Assembly: GCA_029857925.1 (NCBI GenBank)
Contig: JAOUGF010000030.1
Coordinates: forward strand, 1 to 11,387
DNA: 11,387 nt
Reading direction: 5' to 3'
Source: Gammaproteobacteria bacterium
Lineage (GTDB): Bacteria > Pseudomonadota > Gammaproteobacteria > S012-40
Of this stretch, positions 5,393-11,387 are shown piece by piece. A model generated the notes under the pieces. The model ran no database searches and was not told the origin of the DNA. It was given only the letters and a program-made list of their open reading frames with translations. The position numbers were made by a program, and so were the translations under genes. Every line of letters starts with the position of its first letter. Within the stretch, counting starts at the first letter, position 1.

Positions 5393-6796
5393 ATGACATT
5401 GCAATACATCATACCTAAGGGTGTGTACGCGGCGATCTGCGCAGGTATCAGTGCATGTTGCATCGGCGGCACCGCCTGGGGCGCCGAAAATACGGTGCAT
5501 GAAAAGACGCTCAGCAATGGATTAAAAGTCATCGTAAAAGAAGACCACCGGGCGCCGGTCGTGGTGTCGGAGGTTTGGTATAAAGTGGGCGCGAGCTATG
5601 AACACGACGGTATTACCGGCTTGTCCCACGTGCTCGAACACATGATGTTCAAGGGCACCAAAAAACACCCGCCAAATGAATTTTCTCGCATTATTTCGCA
5701 AAACGGTGGGCGCGAAAACGCGTTCACCGGGCGTGATTATACGGCCTATTATCAACAGTTAGAAAAGAGCCGATTGCCGATCAGTTTTGAGCTGGAGGCG
5801 GACAGGATGCGCAATTTGGCGCTGAAAAAAGAAGAATTCGTGAAAGAAGTGCAGGTGGTGATGGAAGAGCGCCGCATGCGCACCGAAGATGAACCGACGG
5901 CGGTGACCAATGAACAGTTTTATGCCACCGCCTATGTCAACAGCCCTTATTCGCATCCGGTGATCGGGTGGATGAATGACCTAGAAAACATGACGGTGGA
6001 AGACCTGCAACATTGGTATGAAACCTGGTATGCGCCCAATAACGCGACGTTGGTCGTGGTGGGCGATGTCGTACCCGCCGAGGTGTTTAAATTGGCGGAA
6101 AAATACTATGGGCCGCTGAAGAAATCCGTGATACCAAAGCAAAAGCCGAGCGTGGAAATTCCCCAAAGGGGGCAGCGCCGCATCGTCGTGAAGGCCAAGG
6201 CCGAGGTGCCAATCTTGATGATGGGTTATAAGGCGCCTTCGTTAAAGGATATGCATGAAGAGTGGGAGCCGTATGCGTTAGAGGTGTTGGCGGCGGTGTT
6301 GGATGGCGGTTCCAGCGCGCGTTTTGCAAAAAACTTGGTGCGTGGTACGCAAATCGCGTCGTCCGTGGATGCCGATTATGACGCATTCACTCCACGTCGA
6401 GAATTGTTTGTGGTGTCCGGTACGCCCGCGCAAAATAAGACCATTCCCGAATTAGAGGCCGCGATACGCGCGCAATTGGAACCGTTAAAGACGGAATTGA
6501 TCGGCGATGATGAGCTCAGCCGGATCAAGGCACAGGTCGTCGCCGCGAAGGTGTACGAAAAAGATACCGTGTATTATCAGGCAATGTTGATCGGCATGTT
6601 GGAAACAATGGGGTTTGATTGGCGTATGGGTGAGCAATATGTGGACAAGATTCGCGCAATAACGGCGGAGCAGGTGCGCAGTGTCGCGCAACGGTATTTG
6701 TTGGAAGATCAATTGACGGTAGCGGTATTGGAACCGCAGGCCATGGATAACAGCCCGACTGCGCCGCGTTCCGGAGGTATGAAACATGTCCGCTAA
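5393..6796 (+). CDS. Periplasmic M16 family zinc peptidase (catalytic subunit)
   Basis: The 467-residue product has a signal peptide (hydrophobic about 11-28, likely cleavage after AWGA near 31) and an M16 (pitrilysin/MPP-like) N-terminal domain. The inverted zinc motif HVLEH is at 79-83 (ligands His79 and His83, catalytic Glu82). The third ligand fits Glu159 in VVMEERRMR, 76 residues after His83, the family spacing. The C-terminal half is a second, non-catalytic M16 domain. It should be a periplasmic zinc endopeptidase for peptides or damaged proteins; the substrate is unknown. GAGGA (5383-5387) lies 5 nt before the ATG. The gene overlaps the next by 11 nt, and that gene encodes an M16 protein without the zinc motif. 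This suggests a heterodimer like the Sphingomonas SPH2681/2682 pair and mitochondrial processing peptidase. From memory Pseudomonas has a similar pair beside ftsY. Confidence 0.92.
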   Translation: MTLQYIIPKGVYAAICAGISACCIGGTAWGAENTVHEKTLSNGLKVIVKEDHRAPVVVSEVWYKVGASYEHDGITGLSHVLEHMMFKGTKKHPPNEFSRIISQNGGRENAFTGRDYTAYYQQLEKSRLPISFELEADRMRNLALKKEEFVKEVQVVMEERRMRTEDEPTAVTNEQFYATAYVNSPYSHPVIGWMNDLENMTVEDLQHWYETWYAPNNATLVVVGDVVPAEVFKLAEKYYGPLKKSVIPKQKPSVEIPQRGQRRIVVKAKAEVPILMMGYKAPSLKDMHEEWEPYALEVLAAVLDGGSSARFAKNLVRGTQIASSVDADYDAFTPRRELFVVSGTPAQNKTIPELEAAIRAQLEPLKTELIGDDELSRIKAQVVAAKVYEKDTVYYQAMLIGMLETMGFDWRMGEQYVDKIRAITAEQVRSVAQRYLLEDQLTVAVLEPQAMDNSPTAPRSGGMKHVR

Positions 6797-8099
6797 CATA
6801 TTCGGAGTTGCATTGTCCGCCGCGTTGCTCGTTGCAACGGGTGTCGCCCAGGCGGGGCCTAAGATCGAACAATGGCAAACCTCAAACGGCGCGCGCGTGT
6901 ATTTCGTAAGTGCGCCGGACCTTCCGATGTTGGATGTGCAGTTGGTGTTCGACGCCGGTAGCGCGCGCGACAACGGCAAGTTCGGTTTGGCATCCTTCAC
7001 CAATAATATGTTGAACGAAGGCGCGGGCGGGTTGGATGCGAATGAAATCGCCGCGCGATTTGAAAATATCGGCGCCTCGTATGGTTCCACCGTAGAGCGC
7101 GATATGGCGGTAGTCGGCTTGCGCACGCTGACAGACCCGCCATTACTCAACGCGGCATTGGAAAATTTCGCGACAGTACTGGCGAAGCCTGAATTTCCGC
7201 AAAAAGAGTTTGAACGCGTACGCCAGCAGACATTGATCGGTCTGGCGCAGGCCAAACAATCGCCGGATGCGGTTACGGAGAAGGCGTTTTACGCGGCGAT
7301 CTATGGGCAGCATCCCTACGCGACGGAACCCTCGGGTGATGAAGAGACGGTGAAGGCGTTATCCGTCGATCACGTGCAGGCGTTTTACAAACAATACTAT
7401 GTCGCTAAGAACGCGGTCGTCGCGATGGTCGGCGCATTGTCGCGTGCCGACGCCGAACGCGTGGCGGAACAAATCACCCAAGGTCTTGCGGCGGGCGCGT
7501 CAGCGAGCGGTCTGCCGGCGGCGGATAACGTCGGCGGTGGCCGCGAACAACGCGTCGCGTTTCCTTCGTCGCAAACGCACGTGCTATCGGGTTTTCCCAC
7601 CTATACGCGCAATGATCCCGATTATTTCGCATTGTATGTCGGCAATCACATCTTGGGCGGCAACGGCTTAGTGTCGCGGATGAGTGAGCAAATTCGCGAA
7701 AAGCGCGGTTTGGCCTATAGCGCCTATAGCCATTTCGTGCCGATGCGCGCGGAAGGGCCGTTTATTGTGGGTTTCCAGACCCGCACCTCGCAAGCGGTGG
7801 AAGCATTGCAGGTGATGCGTGCGACGTTGAACGATTTTGTCACAAAGGGACCGACGGAAGAGGAATTGCGCAACGCCAAACTGAATATCACGGGTGGATT
7901 CGCGCTGCGCATTGCCAGCAATAAGAGCATCGTGCAATATTTGGCGGTGATCGGATTCTATAAATTGCCGTTGGATTTTCTAGACACCTACGTCAGCAAG
8001 ATCAACGCGGTCACGCTCGCGCAACTAAAGGACGCGTTTAAGCGTCGCGTCGTGCCCGCAAATATGGTGACGGTGGTCGTTGGCAGCGGACCGGTTTAA
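6786..8099 (+). CDS. Non-catalytic M16 family partner protein, periplasmic
   Basis: The 437-residue product has a signal peptide (about 1-23, cleavage near AQA-G) and two M16 domains. Where active members have HxxEH, it reads FTNNMLNEG (71-79), with no His pair and no catalytic Glu arrangement, so it cannot bind zinc in the usual way. The C-terminal domain keeps the Arg/Tyr motif around 298-311 (SRMSEQIREKRGLAY), which in M16 heterodimers binds the substrate in the partner's active site. The role inferred is the regulatory or substrate-binding half of a heterodimer with the upstream gene product. GGAGGT (6773-6778) is 7 nt before the ATG and inside the end of the upstream gene. Coupling and the 11-nt overlap favour equal production of both subunits. 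It also overlaps rsmD by 20 nt. Confidence 0.92.
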   Translation: MSANIFGVALSAALLVATGVAQAGPKIEQWQTSNGARVYFVSAPDLPMLDVQLVFDAGSARDNGKFGLASFTNNMLNEGAGGLDANEIAARFENIGASYGSTVERDMAVVGLRTLTDPPLLNAALENFATVLAKPEFPQKEFERVRQQTLIGLAQAKQSPDAVTEKAFYAAIYGQHPYATEPSGDEETVKALSVDHVQAFYKQYYVAKNAVVAMVGALSRADAERVAEQITQGLAAGASASGLPAADNVGGGREQRVAFPSSQTHVLSGFPTYTRNDPDYFALYVGNHILGGNGLVSRMSEQIREKRGLAYSAYSHFVPMRAEGPFIVGFQTRTSQAVEALQVMRATLNDFVTKGPTEEELRNAKLNITGGFALRIASNKSIVQYLAVIGFYKLPLDFLDTYVSKINAVTLAQLKDAFKRRVVPANMVTVVVGSGPV

Positions 8100-8691
8100 A
8101 GACCCGCGACCGCAGCAGGTACGCGTCATCGGCGGTCGCTTGCGCAGCCGCCGTATCGCCGTGCCCAATGTGCCAGGGGTCAGGCCCAGCCCGGATCGCG
8201 TGCGTGAAACCCTGTTTAATTGGTTGCAAGCCGTGGTGCCTGGCGCGCGTTGCCTAGACCTTTTTGCCGGCAGCGGCGCCTTGGGGTTTGAGGCGTGGTC
8301 GCGCGATGCGCGTGCGGTGGTGGCGGTCGATGCCAATGCGCAAGTGGCCGCGCATTTACAAGCACAGGCGCGTTTGCTGGGCATTCCTGAGGGCGCGCAG
8401 GGCTTGCAGGTCGTGTGCGCTCAGGCGATGACCTATCTAAATCAGCCCGCAACACCGTTTGATATCGTGTTTCTGGATCCGCCGTTTCATCAAGGTTGGG
8501 TCTCTCAAGTCTGTGCACAATTGGTCGCGGGGGCTTGGCTTGCACCGCATGCCTATGTTTATATAGAGGCGGAAGCGACCTTAACGGAATTGTCGCTACC
8601 GATGGGGTGGACGGTCTGGCGGAGTCGCAAGGCCGGGCAGGTCGGTTACCATTTGGTGCGCACCGATACAATTGAGGAAACCACACAATGA
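8080..8691 (+). CDS. rsmD: 16S rRNA (guanine(966)-N(2))-methyltransferase RsmD
   Basis: The 203-residue product is an SAM-dependent methyltransferase of normal RsmD length. The conserved N-terminal VRVIGGRLRSRRI is at about 14-26, RPSPDRVRETLFNWL at 35-49, SAM-binding motif I DLFAGSGALGFEA at 60-72, the acidic residue D84 after strand 2, and the catalytic DPPF at 133-136. It methylates N2 of G966 in 16S rRNA of the small subunit. The start is TTG at 8080. A stop at 8068-8070 limits the frame upstream, and no other start codon precedes the conserved N-terminus, so this rare start is close to forced. It lies inside the upstream M16 gene (20-nt overlap) with only a GGTGG-like ribosome site, suggesting low or coupled translation. 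The stop overlaps the coaD ATG (ATGA). Confidence 0.94.
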   Translation: MAADRFKDPRPQQVRVIGGRLRSRRIAVPNVPGVRPSPDRVRETLFNWLQAVVPGARCLDLFAGSGALGFEAWSRDARAVVAVDANAQVAAHLQAQARLLGIPEGAQGLQVVCAQAMTYLNQPATPFDIVFLDPPFHQGWVSQVCAQLVAGAWLAPHAYVYIEAEATLTELSLPMGWTVWRSRKAGQVGYHLVRTDTIEETTQ

Positions 8692-9167
8692 AAATTACCG
8701 CGGTTTACCCTGGGACCTTTGATCCGATGACGAATGGCCATGCGGACTTGGTCACGCGTGCGGTGCAATTGTTTGACAAGGTCATCGTCGCCGTGGCGGC
8801 CAACCCCAGTAAACGTTCGCGTTTCAGTTTGGCGGAACGTGTGGCATTGGCGCAACAAGTGCTCGCCGACCTGCCGCAAGTCGAGGTGCGCGGGTTTGAC
8901 AATCTATTGGTGGAATTTGTCACCTCACTGAACGCCAAGGTGATCCTGCGCGGCTTGCGCGCGGTGTCCGACTTTGAATATGAATTTCAACTCGCCAGCA
9001 TGAATCGGCATCTCGCGCCGGGCATCGAAACGGTGTTTTTGACACCGGCCGAAAATCATTCCTTTATTTCCTCAACGTTGGTGCGAGAAATAGCGGCGTT
9101 AGGAGGAGACGTTTCACCCTTCGTACATCCCCAAGTGGCAGCTGCATTACGACGGCCGATACAGTAG
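8688..9167 (+). CDS. coaD: Phosphopantetheine adenylyltransferase CoaD
   Basis: The 159-residue product has the usual CoaD length and motifs: YPGTFDPMTNGH at 7-18 with the nucleotidyl-transferase T/HxGH motif (TNGH 15-18), RGLRAVSDFEYE at 88-99, and ISSTLVRE at 127-134. It transfers AMP from ATP to 4'-phosphopantetheine to form dephospho-CoA, the fourth step of coenzyme A synthesis, in the cytoplasm. The ATG at 8688 overlaps the rsmD stop by 4 nt and is preceded by TGAGGA (8673-8678). rsmD-coaD pairing is widespread in bacteria. All catalytic motifs are intact. Confidence 0.97.
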   Translation: MKITAVYPGTFDPMTNGHADLVTRAVQLFDKVIVAVAANPSKRSRFSLAERVALAQQVLADLPQVEVRGFDNLLVEFVTSLNAKVILRGLRAVSDFEYEFQLASMNRHLAPGIETVFLTPAENHSFISSTLVREIAALGGDVSPFVHPQVAAALRRPIQ

Positions 9168-9180
9168 CATATAGGGTTTG

Positions 9181-9213
9181 GGCGTGTAGTCCAGGGCCGG
9201 GGCCGTGGACGCC
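9181..9213 (+). repeat. GC-rich stem-loop in the coaD-ferredoxin gap
   Basis: GTCCA (9189-9193) pairs with TGGAC (9206-9210), and GGC (9181-9183) with GCC (9211-9213) after a bulge. The loop holds a GGCC-GG-GGCC palindrome. It lies in the 58-nt gap just before the ferredoxin Shine-Dalgarno (AGAGAGG, 9214-9220). There is no T-run, so it is not a classic terminator. It could stabilise a processed mRNA end or dampen readthrough. Confidence 0.35.
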
Positions 9214-9225
9214 AGAGAGGTTGTT

Positions 9226-9480
9226 ATGTCTTTATTAATCAATGATCAATGTATCAATTGCGACGTGTGTGAGCCGGAATGTCCCAACGGGGCGATTTCG
9301 CAAGGGGATGAATATTATGTGATTAACCCCGCGCTATGCACGGAATGCGTAGGCCATTATGACAACCAACAATGCGTGGAGGTGTGTCCTGTTGACTGCA
9401 TTATTAAAGATCCCGGAATCCCCGAAGACAAGGATCAGCTGTATCAAAAATACCTCAAACTCACGCAAAAAGCGTCTTAA
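9226..9480 (+). CDS. 2[4Fe-4S] ferredoxin, Alvin/YfhL type
   Basis: The ATG at 9226 has AGAGAGG (9214-9220) 5 nt upstream; an in-frame ATG at 9205 would add seven residues without a ribosome site. The 84-residue product has cluster motif I C9-x2-C12-x2-C15-x3-C19-P. Motif II has the enlarged loop C38-x2-C41-x8-C50-x3-C54, plus an extra Cys58. The insertion between the second and third cysteines of motif II and the C-terminal helical tail (about 64-82) mark the Allochromatium vinosum-type ferredoxins, which include E. coli YfhL and Pseudomonas Fdx. These carry two low-potential clusters with unequal potentials. It is a soluble cytoplasmic electron carrier; the redox partners are unknown. The position after coaD is, from memory, conserved in Pseudomonas and relatives. 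Confidence 0.93.
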   Translation: MSLLINDQCINCDVCEPECPNGAISQGDEYYVINPALCTECVGHYDNQQCVEVCPVDCIIKDPGIPEDKDQLYQKYLKLTQKAS

Positions 9481-9490
9481 TCCCGCGAAT

Positions 9491-11224
9491 GTGATACAAA
9501 CGCGTCGTTGGTACGGCGCGCTTTTAGGCGCGGTTTGGCTGGCCGTTGGCCCCGTCGTGGCCGCCCCCGCGCCTGCCAAACCCCCCGCGTCTGCGATTGC
9601 ATCGGCACACCCGTTGGCCACCGAGGCCGGGCATGAGATCCTCGCCGCCGGTGGCAACGCATTTGACGCGGCGGTGGCTGTCAGTGCGGCATTGGCGGTC
9701 GTCGAGCCGTTTAGCAGTGGTCTAGGTGGCGGCGGCTTTTGGTTATTGCACGACGCCAAGTCGCGTGAAGATGTCTTTTTGGACGCACGCGAGACCGCGC
9801 CGTTGGGCGCACGTCGCGCGATGTATCTGGACCGCGAGGGTAACGTGATCCCGAATGCGTCGTTGGACGGTGCGCGTGCGGCGGCCATCCCCGGGGTGCC
9901 TGCGGCATTGGACTATCTGGCGAAAAATTATGGCAAGTTGTCGCTTGCGAAAACCTTAGCGCCCGCGATACGCCTGGCGCGCGAAGGCTACACGATAGAA
10001 GATCATTTTACGCGCATGGTCAAGACACGTTTGGATGTATTGCGTATGCACCCGGCGGCGGCGAGCGTGTTCTTAGTCAACAATGAGGCCCCTGTGCCGG
10101 GGACTGTAATCAAACAGCTGGACCTCGCCAATACGTTGGAGGCGATCGCGAATAAAGGCCGCGATGGTTTTTATAAGGGGTTTATCGGTGCCCAACTGGT
10201 GGACGAGGTGCGCCGCGCGGGAGGTTTATGGGCCACCGATGATTTATTTAATTATGATGTGAAACTGCGCGAGCCCATCGTCGGGAATTATCGCGGATTC
10301 CGTATCGTCAGTGCGCCACCGCCGTCGTCAGGCGGTGTGGTCTTGCTCGAAATTCTAAATATTTTATCTGAATACGATTTGCCGCGCCTAGACGACACGG
10401 CGCGTACCCACCTCATTATTGAGGCGATGCGCCGCGCCTACCGCGATCGCGCGGAATATTTTGGCGATCCGGAATTTGTGCAGGTGCCGGTGGAACGTTT
10501 GATTCATCCGTGGTACGCCGCGGGACTGCGCGCCGCGATTCGTTTAGATCGCGCGACGCCGAGCAGCGATTTGCCTACGGCGGAAGTGCCCCCACAAGGC
10601 GCGCACACGACACACTATTCGATTTTAGACAAGGACGGCAACCGCGTCGCGGCGACGGTAACGCTTAATTTTCCGTTTGGATCCGGGTTTATGGTGCCGG
10701 GCACGGGCGTGATGTTGAACGACGAGATGGACGATTTTTCAGTCAAGCCGGGTGTGCCCAACGGCTTTGGGTTGGTGGGCGCGGAGGCTAATGCGATTGC
10801 GCCGGGCAAGCGGCCGCTGTCCAGCATGACGCCGACCTTTGTCGAAGGGCCGGACGGCGTTGCAATTTTGGGGACGCCGGGCGGTAGCCGCATCATTAGC
10901 ATGGTGCTGTTGGGTGTGCTAGACCTGGTCGAGGGTCATGCACCGGATTCTTGGGTGGCGAAAGGGCGTTATCATCACCAATATTTGCCGGATGCGGTGC
11001 AGTATGAAGAAGGGGGCTTGCCTGGTCTGGTGATCGCAGGCCTGCGTCAACGCGGTCATCGTTTGGAACAAACGACGTTCAAATACGGCAATATGCAGGC
11101 GATTTATTGGGATCGTAAACGCAAGCGGGTATTGGCGGCGTCCGATCCGCGTGGCATAGGCAGCGCACAAGTAATGCTGTTGGGCGCGAAAAATAAAGCC
11201 AAGCAGGTAGCAAAAAAGCGCTAA
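9491..11224 (+). CDS. ggt: Gamma-glutamyltransferase (gamma-glutamyl transpeptidase), exported
   Basis: The frame encodes a full-length GGT proenzyme (577 residues from GTG 9491). A signal peptide (RR at 5-6, hydrophobic about 9-24, cleavage near VAA-P) leads to the large subunit. Arg100 in DARETAP fits the gamma-glutamyl carboxylate-binding Arg. The autocleavage site is before Thr373 in HTTHYS, the new N-terminal nucleophile. The small subunit keeps NDEMDDFS (410-417), the lid-loop segment PNGFGLVGAEANAIAPGKRPLSSM (423-446) and GTPGGSR (461-467). It cleaves glutathione and other gamma-glutamyl compounds in the periplasm. The start is uncertain: the frame is open back to ATG 9359 and has a TTG at 9392 with GGAGGT upstream, but both lie inside the ferredoxin gene and would put about 35-45 charged residues before the signal peptide. 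GTG 9491 gives a normal signal peptide but has no clear ribosome site. The last 11 residues are Lys-rich. Confidence 0.93.
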   Translation: MIQTRRWYGALLGAVWLAVGPVVAAPAPAKPPASAIASAHPLATEAGHEILAAGGNAFDAAVAVSAALAVVEPFSSGLGGGGFWLLHDAKSREDVFLDARETAPLGARRAMYLDREGNVIPNASLDGARAAAIPGVPAALDYLAKNYGKLSLAKTLAPAIRLAREGYTIEDHFTRMVKTRLDVLRMHPAAASVFLVNNEAPVPGTVIKQLDLANTLEAIANKGRDGFYKGFIGAQLVDEVRRAGGLWATDDLFNYDVKLREPIVGNYRGFRIVSAPPPSSGGVVLLEILNILSEYDLPRLDDTARTHLIIEAMRRAYRDRAEYFGDPEFVQVPVERLIHPWYAAGLRAAIRLDRATPSSDLPTAEVPPQGAHTTHYSILDKDGNRVAATVTLNFPFGSGFMVPGTGVMLNDEMDDFSVKPGVPNGFGLVGAEANAIAPGKRPLSSMTPTFVEGPDGVAILGTPGGSRIISMVLLGVLDLVEGHAPDSWVAKGRYHHQYLPDAVQYEEGGLPGLVIAGLRQRGHRLEQTTFKYGNMQAIYWDRKRKRVLAASDPRGIGSAQVMLLGAKNKAKQVAKKR

Positions 11225-11324
11225 ACCGCTTAGGATGAGGGGCGCGAGGTGAAAATAGAACTATTTGTCGCCCGCGCGTGGTAGGGTGTATTTTGGACTT
11301 ATTGTTTAAACACAGGAGAAGGGT

Positions 11325-11387
11325 ATGAAGTTCGCGAAATTGGCCTTAATAAGCGTGTTGGCTATCGCTGCGTTACCTGCATTGGCC
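11325..11387 (+). CDS. Start of an exported protein, cut by the window edge
   Basis: The ATG at 11325 has a strong Shine-Dalgarno AGGAGAAGGG (11314-11323). The 21 visible codons encode a typical signal peptide: Lys at 2 and 5, a hydrophobic core of Leu, Ile, Ala and Val, and an ALPALA end that fits signal peptidase I cleavage at or just after the window edge. The mature protein is not visible, so its function cannot be stated. A weak promoter-like pair TTGTCG (11265-11270) and TATTTT (11289-11294) with an 18-bp spacer lies in the 100-nt gap after ggt, so it may have its own transcript. Confidence 0.75.
   Translation, partial: MKFAKLALISVLAIAALPALA

Noticed and set aside
5228..5532. Minus-strand frame upstream of ftsY and over the first M16 gene
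   Set aside because: It overlaps the signal peptide-coding part of a well-supported gene on the other strand and has no recognisable motif.
11240..11273. Imperfect stem-loop after ggt as a rho-independent terminator
   Set aside because: The stem (GGGCG/CGCCC with AAATAG/CTATTT) is interrupted by a large asymmetric internal loop and no T-run follows it.
1..11387. Mobile elements, CRISPR arrays, tRNA or rRNA genes, or a phage-defence system
   Set aside because: No transposase, integrase, regularly spaced repeats, cloverleaf or defence-type domain was seen. Every large frame on the coding strands is a housekeeping or exported-protein gene.

Overview
The window looks like chromosomal DNA from a gammaproteobacterium with moderately high GC. 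The evidence is gene order. ftsY-ftsE-ftsX followed by rpoH on the minus strand faces away from two M16-peptidase genes, rsmD, coaD and a YfhL/Alvin-type 2[4Fe-4S] ferredoxin gene on the plus strand. From memory this block resembles the rpoH/ftsXEY/M16/rsmD/coaD/fdx neighbourhood of Pseudomonas and other Gammaproteobacteria. I cannot name the genus from sequence alone.

Layout. (1) Positions 1-833 hold the 3' part of a gene for a repeat protein, probably a beta-propeller, which ends at a strong terminator. (2) Positions 834-1133 are a 300-base gene-free stretch with a second terminator and a good sigma70-like promoter. (3) Positions 1134-1391 encode a small exported protein; it shares a bidirectional terminator with rpoH, which converges on it. 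(4) rpoH (sigma-32, 1455-2303, minus) has its own 182-bp upstream region. That region holds a perfect CIRCE operator and a second, degenerate copy beside it. (5) ftsX, ftsE and ftsY (minus, 2486-5173) form a tight operon. (6) A 219-bp divergent region follows. (7) The plus-strand run is M16 peptidase (HxxEH present), M16-like partner (HxxEH absent), rsmD and coaD, joined by overlaps of 11, 20 and 4 nt, then ferredoxin and gamma-glutamyltransferase. (8) The window ends inside the signal peptide of another exported protein.

How the genes relate. FtsY delivers ribosomes to the membrane, FtsEX controls septal wall hydrolysis, and RpoH drives the cytosolic heat-shock response. The M16 pair and gamma-glutamyltransferase carry export signals and should act in the periplasm. 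RsmD and CoaD are housekeeping enzymes for 16S rRNA methylation and coenzyme A synthesis.

The most notable observation is the tandem CIRCE arrangement in front of rpoH. CIRCE is the binding site of the HrcA repressor, classically found at groESL, dnaK and hrcA operons. Its presence here suggests that HrcA, whose activity depends on GroEL, controls synthesis of sigma-32, linking two heat-shock systems usually described as separate. No mobile element, CRISPR array, tRNA or rRNA gene was seen.
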